The notes under the pieces: generated by a model
What the model was told of the DNA's origin: nothing
The model's database searches: none
Seen by the model: the letters and a program-made list of their open reading frames with translations, nothing else
Program-made: the position numbers and the translations under genes
Part shown: piece by piece, positions 34,454 through 43,012 of the stretch
Position numbering within the stretch: position 1 is the first letter of the stretch
Layout of the letters: each line of letters opens with the position of its first letter
NCBI GenBank assembly: GCA_008015235.1
Contig: SSFF01000002.1
Location: forward strand, 62,001 to 126,000
Direction: 5' to 3'
Source: Rhodoferax sp.
GTDB lineage: Bacteria; Pseudomonadota; Gammaproteobacteria; Burkholderiales; Burkholderiaceae_C
Length of the DNA: 64,000 nt

Positions 34454-37264
34454 TCAGTGCGCCTGGTCCCAGTTCGGCCCGACCCCGACCTCGGCCACCA
34501 GCGGCACCTGCAGGCTGGCGACCCCGCCCATGAGCCTGGGCACTTCGGTGCGCACCCAGTCGACCTCGGCTGCGGGCACCTCGAACACCAGTTCGTCGTG
34601 CACCTGCATGATGACCTTGGTTTGCAGTCCCTGGTCGTCCAGCGCCTTTTGCACCGCCACCATGGCCAGTTTGATCAGATCGGCCGCTGTGCCCTGCATG
34701 GGCGCGTTGATGGCGGCGCGCTCCAGGCCGGCCAGCTGGGCCCCCTTGGCAGTCTGGATGCCGGCCATCTGCAAGCGGCGACCGAACACGGTTTCCACAT
34801 AACCCTGGGCACGGGCCGTGGCCCGGGTCGTCTCCATGTAGGTCTTCACGCCGGGGTAGCGCTCGAAATAGCGCGTAATGAAATTCTTGGCCGCGGTGTT
34901 GTCAATCCCTAAGCTGCGTGCCAGGCCAAAGGCGCTCATGCCGTAGATCAGGCCGAAGTTGATGACCTTGGCATAGCGGCGCTGCTCGCTGCTGACCGCG
35001 TCGAGCGCCACGCCGAACACTTCGGCCGCGGTGGCACGGTGCACGTCGTGGCCTTCCCGAAAGGCGCGCAACAGGGCTTCGTCACCACTGAGGTGGGCCA
35101 TGATGCGCAGTTCGATCTGCGAGTAGTCGGCGCTGGCGATGACGCTGCCCTCGGGCGCCACAAAGGCCTCGCGCACGCGCCGGCCCTCCGCGGTCCGGAT
35201 CGGAATGTTCTGCAGGTTCGGGTCGTTGCTGGACAAACGCCCGGTCACCGCCACGGCCTGGGCGTAGTGGGTGTGCACGCGCCCGGTGCGCGGCAGGGCC
35301 AGCTGGGCCAGCTTGTCGGTGTAGGTGCCCTTGAGCTTGGACAGACTGCGGTGCTCCAGCAGCTTGGCCGGCAGCGGGTAGTCCTCTGCCAGCTTTTCCA
35401 GCACCTCTTCGTCGGTGCTGCGGGCTCCGGTGGCGGTCTTCTTGACCACCGGCATGCCGAGCTTGTCGAAAAAGATTTCGCCGAGCTGCTTCGGTGACGC
35501 CAAGTTGAAAGGCTGGCCGGCAATTTCATAGGCCTCCTGCTCCAACTGCAGAATGCGCTGGCCCAGTTCGTGGCTTTGGCTGGCCAGCGTGGCTGCGTCA
35601 ATGCGCACACCATTGCGTTCGATGCGGTACAGCGCTTCGCTGCTGGCGATCTCCAGCTCGTAGATGAAGCGCAGCTTGGCATCCGCCTCGATGCGCGGCC
35701 ACAGCGCAAGGTGCACGTCCAGCGTCATGTCGGCGTCTTCGCAGGCGTACTGGCTGACGCGCTCGATGTCCACCTGGTCGATGGTGATCTGGTGCGCGCC
35801 CTTGCCGCACAGGTCCTCGAAGCTCAGGCCCTTGCGCCCCACGTGGCGCAGGGCCAGGCTCTCCAGTCCGTGGGGCTTGTCGACTTCGAGCACATAGCTC
35901 TGCAGCATGGTGTCGTGGGCGTAACCGCGCACTTCGATGCCATGGTTGGCAAACACATGGCGGTCGTATTTCACATGCTGGCCCAGCTTCAAGGCCTGCG
36001 GGTTCTCCAGCCAGGGTTTGAGCTTCTTCAACACTTCGTCGCGCGGCAGTTGCGCCGGGGCGCCGGGGTAGTTGTGGGCCAATGGAATGTAGGAGGCGCT
36101 GCCGGGCGCGATGCTCAGCGAAATGCCCACGATCTCGGCGCGCATTTCGTCAAGTAAGGTGGTTTCGGTGTCCAGCGCTGTCAACGGGGCCGACGCGATC
36201 TTCGCCAGCAATGTGTCGAACGCAGCCCAGTCGAGGACGGTGTCGTACTGCAGGTCGCCCGTTACGCTTGAGCTCGCGGCCGCCCCGCCGAACATGTCGT
36301 CCATGGCAGCAGCCGGTGGGGCAGGAGTGCTGAACGCTACTGGCGTACTGGCCGCAGCTGTACCACCGGCCAGCTGTGCCTCCATGGCCTTGGCCAGACC
36401 CTTGAACCCGTATTTGGTATAAAAACCATGCAGAGCCCGCGTATCCTCTGCATTAGCCACTACAGAATCCATAGCAGGCAGACCATCCACCCAACCTGTC
36501 AGGTCGCAGTCGGTCTTGATCTTCAGCAGCTGCTGCCCGGTAGGCAGCCAATCCAGCGCTTTGCGCAGGTTCTCCCCGGCCACACCTTTGATGTTTCCAG
36601 CGTTGGCCACCACGCCTTGCAGCGAACCGTACTCGGCCAGCCACTTGGCAGCGGTCTTGGGACCCACCTTTTCCACACCGGGCACGTTGTCCACGGTGTC
36701 GCCCACCAGGGTCTGGTAGTCGAGCATCAGGCTGGCCGGCACCCCGAACTCGGCCTGGACTCCGGCCAAATCGCGGCGCTTGCCGTTCATGGTGTCGATG
36801 ATGACGATCTTGTCGGTCACCAGCTGGGCCAGGTCCTTGTCGCCACTGCTGATGACCACGTCCAGCCCCTGCTGCGCCGCCGTCACCGCCAGGGTACCGA
36901 TCACGTCGTCGGCTTCGACGCCGGGCACATCCAGCACTTTCCAGCCCAGATGCCGTACCACCTCGTGGATGGGCGCGATCTGGCTGCGCAGGTCGTCGGG
37001 CATGGGGTCGCGGTGGGCCTTGTACTGGGGGTAGATGGCGTCACGGAAGGTCGGGCCCTTGGCGTCGAACACACAGGCGACGAAAGCGGCCGGGTACTCC
37101 TTGCGCAGGCTGTTCATCATGTTGATCATGATGCGGATGGCACCTGTCTTCTGCACCGTTCCGTCTTCCAGCGTGGTGCTCATGCTGTCGCCACCGGCGA
37201 AAAAGGCGCGGTACAGGTAGCTGGAACCATCGACCAGCAGCAGGGTGTTTTGGGGATTGCTCAT
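34454..37264 (-). CDS. polA: DNA polymerase I
   Basis: 936 aa from the ATG giving MSNPQNTLLLVDGSSYLYRAFF; an upstream start 8 codons earlier is possible. All three domains are present. The 5' nuclease covers about 1-290 (DGSSYLYRAFFAG, VEADDVIGTLA, SSGDKDLAQLV). The 3'-5' exonuclease is intact, with LDTETTLLDEM, LKLGQHVKYDRHVFANHG, AHDTMLQSYVL and YACEDADMTLDVH. The polymerase has VIASADYSQIELRIMAHLSGD (motif A Asp), RRYAKVINFGLIYGMSAFGLA (O-helix) and QVHDELVFEVP (motif C). Repairs gaps and removes Okazaki primers. Confidence 0.98.
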   Translation of the reverse strand: MSNPQNTLLLVDGSSYLYRAFFAGGDSMSTTLEDGTVQKTGAIRIMINMMNSLRKEYPAAFVACVFDAKGPTFRDAIYPQYKAHRDPMPDDLRSQIAPIHEVVRHLGWKVLDVPGVEADDVIGTLAVTAAQQGLDVVISSGDKDLAQLVTDKIVIIDTMNGKRRDLAGVQAEFGVPASLMLDYQTLVGDTVDNVPGVEKVGPKTAAKWLAEYGSLQGVVANAGNIKGVAGENLRKALDWLPTGQQLLKIKTDCDLTGWVDGLPAMDSVVANAEDTRALHGFYTKYGFKGLAKAMEAQLAGGTAAASTPVAFSTPAPPAAAMDDMFGGAAASSSVTGDLQYDTVLDWAAFDTLLAKIASAPLTALDTETTLLDEMRAEIVGISLSIAPGSASYIPLAHNYPGAPAQLPRDEVLKKLKPWLENPQALKLGQHVKYDRHVFANHGIEVRGYAHDTMLQSYVLEVDKPHGLESLALRHVGRKGLSFEDLCGKGAHQITIDQVDIERVSQYACEDADMTLDVHLALWPRIEADAKLRFIYELEIASSEALYRIERNGVRIDAATLASQSHELGQRILQLEQEAYEIAGQPFNLASPKQLGEIFFDKLGMPVVKKTATGARSTDEEVLEKLAEDYPLPAKLLEHRSLSKLKGTYTDKLAQLALPRTGRVHTHYAQAVAVTGRLSSNDPNLQNIPIRTAEGRRVREAFVAPEGSVIASADYSQIELRIMAHLSGDEALLRAFREGHDVHRATAAEVFGVALDAVSSEQRRYAKVINFGLIYGMSAFGLARSLGIDNTAAKNFITRYFERYPGVKTYMETTRATARAQGYVETVFGRRLQMAGIQTAKGAQLAGLERAAINAPMQGTAADLIKLAMVAVQKALDDQGLQTKVIMQVHDELVFEVPAAEVDWVRTEVPRLMGGVASLQVPLVAEVGVGPNWDQAH

Positions 37265-37378
37265 GGCGTGGATTGTGCCTGCCTGCACCGGGGTTTTCCG
37301 TTGGGTAAACCCTGCCGCCTACAATGCCACTTCTGCGCAAGCGCACACTGGCGCGCGCCCTCTCCTTGAGCAGTTCCC

Positions 37379-38365
37379 ATGGCGGTTTACACAGAAGTTT
37401 CCTTCGACGAAGCAAAAGAATTCCTTGCCCGTCTCCAACTCGGCACCCTGCAGGACATGAAGCCCTGCTCCGGCGGCATTGAAAACACCAACTATTTCGT
37501 CACCACCGACACCGGGGCCTACGTGCTGACCCTGTTCGAGCGCCTGACGTTCGAACAACTGCCCTACTACCTGCGCCTGATGAAGCACCTGGCGGCCAAC
37601 GGCATCCCCGTGCCCGACCCGGCCGCCAACGCCGACGGTGATGTGCTGCACCGCATCCAGGGCAAGCCCGCTGCCGTGGTCAACCGCCTGCGCGGCGGCA
37701 GCGAACTCGCCCCCACAGCCGCCCACTGCGCCACCGTGGGTGAGATGCTGGCGCGCATGCACCTGGCGGGCCAAAGTTTCGAGATGCGCCAACCCAACCT
37801 GCGCGGACTGCCCTGGTGGAACGAGACCGTGCCGGTGGTGCTGCCGCACCTGGACGCCCCCCAGGCCGAACTGCTGCGCGCCGAGCTGGCCTACCAGAAC
37901 CACGTGGCCGTCCAGGCCGAGTACGTGGCCCTGCCGCGCGGTGCCATCCATGCCGACCTGTTCCGTGACAACGTCATGTTTGCGCACGACCTGGGCGACG
38001 GTGCGGCGCCTGAGCTGACCGGCTTCTTCGACTTCTACTTTGCCGGTGTCGATACCTGGCTGTTCGACCTGGCCGTGTGCCTCAATGACTGGTGCGTGGA
38101 CTTGGCCCAAGGGGCCAACGACCTGGAGCGCGCCCGCGCCTTCGTGGCCGCCTACCAGACAGTGCGCCCACTCACGGCATCCGAGCGCGCGCTGCTGCCG
38201 GCGATGCTGCGTGCCGGTGCACTGCGGTTCTGGCTCTCGCGCCTGTGGGACTTCTACCTGCCCCGCGACGCTGCGCTGCTCAAACCCCACGATCCGACGC
38301 ATTTCGAGCGCGTACTGCGCCAGCGCCTGGAACACCCCCTGACCCTGTCGGAGCTGGAAGCATGA
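37379..38365 (+). CDS. thrB: Homoserine kinase (type II, APH-like fold)
   Basis: 328 aa. Phosphorylates homoserine with ATP in threonine synthesis. This is the aminoglycoside-phosphotransferase-like form found in Pseudomonas and betaproteobacteria, not the GHMP kinase of E. coli. Visible motifs are MAVYTEVSFDEAKEFLARL (N-terminus), GGIENTNYFVTTDTGAYVLTLFER (nucleotide loop), PRGAIHADLFRDNVMF (Brenner-like catalytic motif with Asp) and GFFDFYFAGVDTWLFDLA (metal-binding Asp). Its stop overlaps the ATG of the next gene (ATGA), so they are translationally coupled. Confidence 0.94.
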   Translation: MAVYTEVSFDEAKEFLARLQLGTLQDMKPCSGGIENTNYFVTTDTGAYVLTLFERLTFEQLPYYLRLMKHLAANGIPVPDPAANADGDVLHRIQGKPAAVVNRLRGGSELAPTAAHCATVGEMLARMHLAGQSFEMRQPNLRGLPWWNETVPVVLPHLDAPQAELLRAELAYQNHVAVQAEYVALPRGAIHADLFRDNVMFAHDLGDGAAPELTGFFDFYFAGVDTWLFDLAVCLNDWCVDLAQGANDLERARAFVAAYQTVRPLTASERALLPAMLRAGALRFWLSRLWDFYLPRDAALLKPHDPTHFERVLRQRLEHPLTLSELEA

Positions 38366-39150
38366 AACTGCAACTGGTACCCGCCGCCCAGGGCGCCCAG
38401 TGGGTGCGTCAGGGCCTACGCACTTTCTTTCGCCAGCCTTTTGGCCTGATCGGTCTGTTCATGATGTTCGCCCTGCTGCTGCTGGGCCTGCACGTGCTAC
38501 CCACCCTGGGAACGGCCATCGGCCTGGTGCTGGTTCCGGCCTTCACCAGTGGCTTTGTGCGTGCCACCGAAGCGGTGGAGCAAGGCAATTTCCCCATGCC
38601 CCATCTGCTGGTGGCGCACTGGGTGCGTTCACGCACCACCCGACTGCGCATGCTGGGCCTGGGCGCGCTCTACCTGCTGGCCATCGTCCTGATCATGCTG
38701 CTGTCGGTGTTTGTCGACGGCGGCACCCTGGCGCAGTTCTACCTGCTCGGTGGCACGCTCGACGAGGAAACTTTCAAGAACCCGGCCCTGCTCAACGCTG
38801 CGCTGCTCACCATGGCGCTGTACCTGCCGGTGTCCATGGCGTTCTGGCACGCCCCCATGCTGGTGGCCGACGAAGACATGGGGCCGGTCAAGGCCCTGTT
38901 CTTCAGCTGGATGGCGTGCAAGCGCAACATCACGGCCTTCACCCTGTACGGCCTGAGCTGGGCCTTGTTCTACCTGGCACTGAGCATGGTGGTCTCCACC
39001 GTGGGCCTGCTGCTGGGGGGACCGCAGGTGGTGCAGGTACTGGTTTTCCCCATGACACTGGCCATGGCCACCCTGTTCTTCACCTCCATCCATTACAGTT
39101 ACCGTGATTGTTTCGCACACCCTGAAGGAGAGCTCCATGACGCAACATAG
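38362..39150 (+). CDS. BPSS1780-family membrane protein
   Basis: 262 aa. Four or five hydrophobic helices: residues 25-45 (GLIGLFMMFALLLLGLHVL), 48-65, 98-118 (ALYLLAIVLIMLLSVFV), 148-165 and 195-235 (LYGLSWALFYLALSMVVSTVGLLLGGPQVVQVLVF). The N-terminus WVRQGLRTFFRQPFGL is the family's hallmark. Function unknown; common in betaproteobacteria, often downstream of thrB. Starts inside the thrB stop (ATGA) and overlaps the next gene by 14 bases, so this is a tight three-gene unit. Confidence 0.9.
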   Translation: MKLQLVPAAQGAQWVRQGLRTFFRQPFGLIGLFMMFALLLLGLHVLPTLGTAIGLVLVPAFTSGFVRATEAVEQGNFPMPHLLVAHWVRSRTTRLRMLGLGALYLLAIVLIMLLSVFVDGGTLAQFYLLGGTLDEETFKNPALLNAALLTMALYLPVSMAFWHAPMLVADEDMGPVKALFFSWMACKRNITAFTLYGLSWALFYLALSMVVSTVGLLLGGPQVVQVLVFPMTLAMATLFFTSIHYSYRDCFAHPEGELHDAT

Positions 39151-39895
39151 CCTGCAAGGCCGCCGTGACGACGAAGTACTGTGGTTCCAGCGGCGCAGCT
39201 TCCTGCAAGGGGCCGCTGCCTTCACCGCCCTGGGAGGATGGGGTGGCGCCTGGGCCCAATCGCGCTCCAACATCGTCGAACTGCGTGGCGATGCCCTGGT
39301 CAACGGCGAACGCCTGTTGCCGCAACAAACCATCCAGACCGGCGACACACTGCAGACCGGGCCGCAGTCGACCCTGACCTTTGTGCTGGGGAACTCGGCG
39401 TTCCACGTGCGCCAGAACTCCAACATCGTGGTCGAGCGCGGTGCCACACTCACCGCGGTGAGCCTGCTGCGCATGCTCAGCGGCGCCGTGGTCAGCGTCT
39501 GGGGCAAGGGCAGCGCGCGCCAGATCATCACCCCCACCCTGACGGCCGGCATCCGCGGCACAGGGGTCTACACCGAAATCTTCGCCGACCAAGGTGGCCG
39601 CAGCTATTTCTGCAACTGCTACGGTGTGGTGGAGATGAGCGCCGGCGACGACCAGGTGGTCAGCGAGTCGAGCTACCACCAGGCTTACTGGGGCGAAGTT
39701 GCCCCCAAGGACGGCCGCATGCTGACACCGGGCAAGGCCATCAACCATACCGACGAGGAGCTCGAGTTCCTGGCCAAGCTGGTGAACCAGAAGACTGCCT
39801 GGCAGATCATGGGCAAGAAGGGCGTCAAGGACGGCAAGGGCTACATGGAAGAGAAGCCCGGCCAGATGCACCCGGCCCAGATGATTGGGAAGTAG
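39137..39895 (+). CDS. Tat-exported FecR-domain protein
   Basis: 252 aa. A twin-arginine signal is present (FQRRSFLQGAAAFTALGGWGGAWAQ, residues 16-40), so the protein should be folded before export to the periplasm. The body is a FecR-like domain (IVELRGDALVNGERLLPQQTIQTGDTLQTGPQSTLTFVLGNSAFHVRQNSNIVVE, then ITPTLTAGIRGTGVYTEI). The FecR fold binds anti-sigma partners or polymer-type ligands, but no sigma factor gene is nearby. Starts at MTQHSLQ with GAAGGAGAGCTCC upstream, within the last 14 bases of the BPSS1780 gene. Function unknown. Confidence 0.85.
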   Translation: MTQHSLQGRRDDEVLWFQRRSFLQGAAAFTALGGWGGAWAQSRSNIVELRGDALVNGERLLPQQTIQTGDTLQTGPQSTLTFVLGNSAFHVRQNSNIVVERGATLTAVSLLRMLSGAVVSVWGKGSARQIITPTLTAGIRGTGVYTEIFADQGGRSYFCNCYGVVEMSAGDDQVVSESSYHQAYWGEVAPKDGRMLTPGKAINHTDEELEFLAKLVNQKTAWQIMGKKGVKDGKGYMEEKPGQMHPAQMIGK

Positions 39896-39949
39896 GCACC
39901 GGGCCCTGGCGGCCCAAGGCGTCACAAACGCTTCATCAAACCGTCATAC

Positions 39950-39976
39950 AGAGCCGTCATGCTGACGGCTCTTTTT
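39950..39976 (+). terminator. Intrinsic terminator of the thrB-BPSS1780-fecR-like unit
   Basis: AGAGCCGTCA/TGACGGCTCT, a 10-bp perfect stem with a TGC loop, followed by five T. It lies 54 bases beyond the stop of the FecR-like gene and 23 bases before the phoX ATG, so phoX needs its own start of transcription or read-through. Confidence 0.88.
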
Positions 39977-39998
39977 CATTGACGAGGTTATTTGCCCC

Positions 39999-42224
39999 AT
40001 GAAGCGACGCACCCCAAACAGCCCTGACCACGCCTTCAACAACGAAGACTCCAATACCAGCGCCAACGAAACATTCGACGCGGTCTTGAACGCCCGCCTG
40101 CAGCGCCGCAGCCTGCTGCTCGGTGGCGCAGCAGCCCTGGGTACCAGCGTGCTGGGCGGGACAGCCCTCACCGGCTGTGCCACCACCAGCACTTCCATGG
40201 GCGCTGCACCCGCCCCCTTGAACGCCATGGTCTCGGCCCTGGGCTTCAAGGCCGTGCCCAAGAGCCTGGCCGACACCGTGGTGGTGCCCGCAGGCTACCG
40301 CGTGCAGGTGCTCTACGGCTTGGGCGACCCCCTGCGCTCCGACGTGCCCGCCTTCAAGAACGACGGTACCGACAGCCAATGGGAGCAACGCGCCGGGGAC
40401 CACCACGACGGCATGGAATGGTTTGGCCTGGATGCCCAGGGACGCCCCAGTGCCAGCAGCACCGTCCGCGGTGTGCTGGCCATGAACCACGAAGCCACCA
40501 CCGACGAAAAGCTCAGTTCCTTCTTCCTGCACGCCGACGGCGGCAAGTCGACCCTGCCCCGCCCTGCCTCGGAAGTGGACAAGGAACTCGCCATCCACGG
40601 TCTGTCGGTCGTGGAAGTGCAAGCCCAGGGCCAGCAATGGAAGTACCTTCCGCAATCGGCACTGAACCGCCGCGTCACCGCCATGACCGAAGTGCTGCTG
40701 ACCGGCCCCGCGGCCGGCAGCGCCCACATGGTCACCAAATACAGCCCTGACGGCACGCGCGCCCGTGGCACGCTCAACAACTGTGGCACCGGAAAAACCC
40801 CTTGGGGCACTTTCGTTTCGGGTGAGGAGAACTGGTTCGGCTATTTCCACCGTGACGCCAAGGACGACGAGCGCCGCGGCAAGAAGGACAAGCAGGTGGC
40901 CGGACTCATCCGCTATGGGCGCAAGGCCGGTGACGCCAGCCGCCACGGCTGGGAAAGCGCCGGTGCCGATGACCGCTTCGTGCGCTGGAACAATGGCGCC
41001 ATCGCTGCCGACGCCAAGTCCGACTACCGCAACGAGTTCAACACCTTCGGCTACGTAGTGGAAATGGACCCCTACAACCCGAACGAGCCGGTGCGCAAGC
41101 GCACCGCCCTGGGCCGCATCGCCCACGAGAGCGTGAGTTTTGCCGCCCCCGTGGTGGGCCAGCCGGTCGTGGCCTACATGGGTGACGACTCGCGCGGAGA
41201 GTACATGTACAAATACGTGTCGGCAGCCCGCTGGGACGCAGCCGATGCAACACCGGCCAAGCGCCTGGCCGCAGGCGACAAGTACCTGAACAAGGGCACG
41301 CTGTATGCCGCCAAGTTCAAGGCCGATGGCACGGGTGAATGGCTGGAGCTTTCATTGAACAACCCGATCGTCTCTGCCAACCCGGACTTCGAATTCGGCA
41401 GTGACGCCGACATCGCGGTATTCACCCGCCTGGCTGCCGATGCCGTGAATGCCACCAAGATGGACCGGCCCGAGTGGGGCGGCATCAACCCGCGCAATGG
41501 CGAGTTCTACATGACGCTCACCAACAACTCCAACCGCACCGTGGACGGCGAAATGGGCGTGGACGCACCCAACCCACGCACCTACTCCGACCTGAAAGGC
41601 GGAACCAAGGAAAGCAAGGGCAACGTGCATGGGCACATCATCCGCGTGGCGGAAGGCAAGCCCTCGGACACCAGCTTCCGCTGGGACATCTATGTGTTCG
41701 GTGCCGAGTCTGACGCCGACACCGCCCGCGTCAACCTGTCGCGCCTGACCGAGGAAAACGACATGTCCGCGCCCGACGGTCTGGCTTTCAGCGCCGCCAC
41801 CGGCATCTGCTGGATCCAAACCGACGACGGTGCCTACACCGACAAGACCAACTGCATGATGCTGGCTGCCTTGCCCGGCAAAGTGGGCGACGGTGACAAG
41901 AAGACCCTGAGCTACAAGCGCGCCGACGGCAGCGAAAAGCGCGTGACCACGCCCGTGGGCAAGGCGCAGACCCCCGAGACGCTCAAGCGCTTTCTGGTGG
42001 GCCCCAAGGACTGCGAAATCACCGGTCTGTGCGAAACGCCCGACGGACGCACACTTTTCATCAACATCCAGCACCCCGGTGAGGGCACCAAGATGGCCGA
42101 CATCGGCAACCCGGCCAAATACACCAGCCAGTGGCCTGCCAACGCCGGCTACGGTGCCGGCCTGCGCCCGCGCTCGGCCACCATCGTCATCACCAAGGTG
42201 GACGGCGGGGTGATTGGCTCCTAA
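39999..42224 (+). CDS. phoX: PhoX-family alkaline phosphatase
   Basis: 741 aa. PhoX enzymes are periplasmic phosphatases that use calcium and iron and serve phosphate scavenging. The core is DUF839: LYGLGDPLRSDVP, DGMEWFGLDAQGR, LAMNHEATTDEKL, NNCGTGKTPWGTFVSGEENWFGYF, GRIAHESVSFAAPVVGQPVVAYMGDDSRGEYMYKYV and RPEWGGINPRNGEFYMTLTNNSNR, all of them characteristic. The N-terminus has a Tat motif (LQRRSLLLGGAAALGTSV) ending in GTALTGCATT, which could be a lipobox, so it may be a Tat-exported lipoprotein. No Pho box was sought beyond inspection. The stop overlaps the convergent tetR stop by two to three bases. Confidence 0.93.
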   Translation: MKRRTPNSPDHAFNNEDSNTSANETFDAVLNARLQRRSLLLGGAAALGTSVLGGTALTGCATTSTSMGAAPAPLNAMVSALGFKAVPKSLADTVVVPAGYRVQVLYGLGDPLRSDVPAFKNDGTDSQWEQRAGDHHDGMEWFGLDAQGRPSASSTVRGVLAMNHEATTDEKLSSFFLHADGGKSTLPRPASEVDKELAIHGLSVVEVQAQGQQWKYLPQSALNRRVTAMTEVLLTGPAAGSAHMVTKYSPDGTRARGTLNNCGTGKTPWGTFVSGEENWFGYFHRDAKDDERRGKKDKQVAGLIRYGRKAGDASRHGWESAGADDRFVRWNNGAIAADAKSDYRNEFNTFGYVVEMDPYNPNEPVRKRTALGRIAHESVSFAAPVVGQPVVAYMGDDSRGEYMYKYVSAARWDAADATPAKRLAAGDKYLNKGTLYAAKFKADGTGEWLELSLNNPIVSANPDFEFGSDADIAVFTRLAADAVNATKMDRPEWGGINPRNGEFYMTLTNNSNRTVDGEMGVDAPNPRTYSDLKGGTKESKGNVHGHIIRVAEGKPSDTSFRWDIYVFGAESDADTARVNLSRLTEENDMSAPDGLAFSAATGICWIQTDDGAYTDKTNCMMLAALPGKVGDGDKKTLSYKRADGSEKRVTTPVGKAQTPETLKRFLVGPKDCEITGLCETPDGRTLFINIQHPGEGTKMADIGNPAKYTSQWPANAGYGAGLRPRSATIVITKVDGGVIGS

Positions 42225-42916
42225 TCGGTATCGGCCAGATCGGCTTGCGCCCGCGGCGCATGTTCGCTCAGGTACTGGGAGCCGGTCAGGATCATGCGCA
42301 CCATGACCACCAGCTGCTCGGCAATGCCCGGCCACTTGTCGGATGGCAGGTCCACGGCCGTGGCGCCCATGGCGAACACTAGGCGCGTGATGGCCTTGGC
42401 CGTCAGCGCCGGTTCGTACAGGGTGTTGCCGCTGACCTTGGCGAGGCGAATCAGGTCCAGGCGCAACTCGTCCTCGAAGTAGTTGAGCTGGCGGTCCACC
42501 GCCTGCTTGAACGCGGGCGAGCCTACCGTGCCTTCGCGCAGCAGGATGGGCAGCAGCTTGTCGTCGCTGCCGAGCTGCTGCATGAAGGCCTGCACCGAAC
42601 TGCGTACCACGCTGCGCCGGCGCCGCGCCAGCTGGCGCGCCTCGCCGATGATCTGCCGCAGGGAGCTGCCGGCCAGGTCGATCAGCGCCACCGCCAGCTC
42701 GTCCATGTCGCGGAACTGGCGGTAGAAACTGTTCGGGGCGATACCGGCTTCGCGCGCCACCTCGCGCAGGCTCAAGCTTGATACGCTGCGGTGCGGCCCC
42801 ACCAGCTTGAGGGCAGCGGCAATCACGTCTTCGCGCGAAATGACCGGCTTGCGCCCCACGCTGGGTGCAGCACTGGCGGCCACCGGACTGTCTAAGGGTT
42901 CCTGGGCGGTATTCAT
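42221..42916 (-). CDS. TetR-family regulator, FabR/DesT-like
   Basis: 231 aa. N-terminal helix-turn-helix (residues 25-70: SREDVIAAALKLVGPHRSVSSLSLREVAREAGIAPNSFYRQFRDMDELAVALID), followed by a ligand domain. The HTH region and the RQFRDMDELAVALID stretch resemble FabR of enterobacteria, which controls unsaturated fatty-acid synthesis. The divergently transcribed genes, a ferredoxin-type reductase and a fatty-acid desaturase, support a role in adjusting membrane unsaturation. Start is MNTAQEPLDS. The intergenic region carries a palindrome. Confidence 0.85.
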   Translation of the reverse strand: MNTAQEPLDSPVAASAAPSVGRKPVISREDVIAAALKLVGPHRSVSSLSLREVAREAGIAPNSFYRQFRDMDELAVALIDLAGSSLRQIIGEARQLARRRRSVVRSSVQAFMQQLGSDDKLLPILLREGTVGSPAFKQAVDRQLNYFEDELRLDLIRLAKVSGNTLYEPALTAKAITRLVFAMGATAVDLPSDKWPGIAEQLVVMVRMILTGSQYLSEHAPRAQADLADTD

Positions 42917-42944
42917 TGCAGCGATGATACCCAATGGATTTGCT

Positions 42945-42983
42945 GCACACTTGTGCATATATATGTGCCGATAACTGTATACT
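42945..42983. promoter_or_regulatory. Candidate TetR operator and promoter between tetR and the desaturase unit
   Basis: GCACA-CT-TGTGC (42945-42956) is a perfect 5-2-5 inverted repeat, followed by alternating ATATAT, and by AACTGTATACTT, another partial dyad around GTATAC that contains a good -10 (TATACT, 42978-42983). No clear -35 is seen, which fits a regulated promoter. Placement midway between the divergent genes suggests control of both. Confidence 0.5.
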
Positions 42984-43012
42984 TGCGCAGTTTTTTGAAT
43001 TCTGCAACTGCT

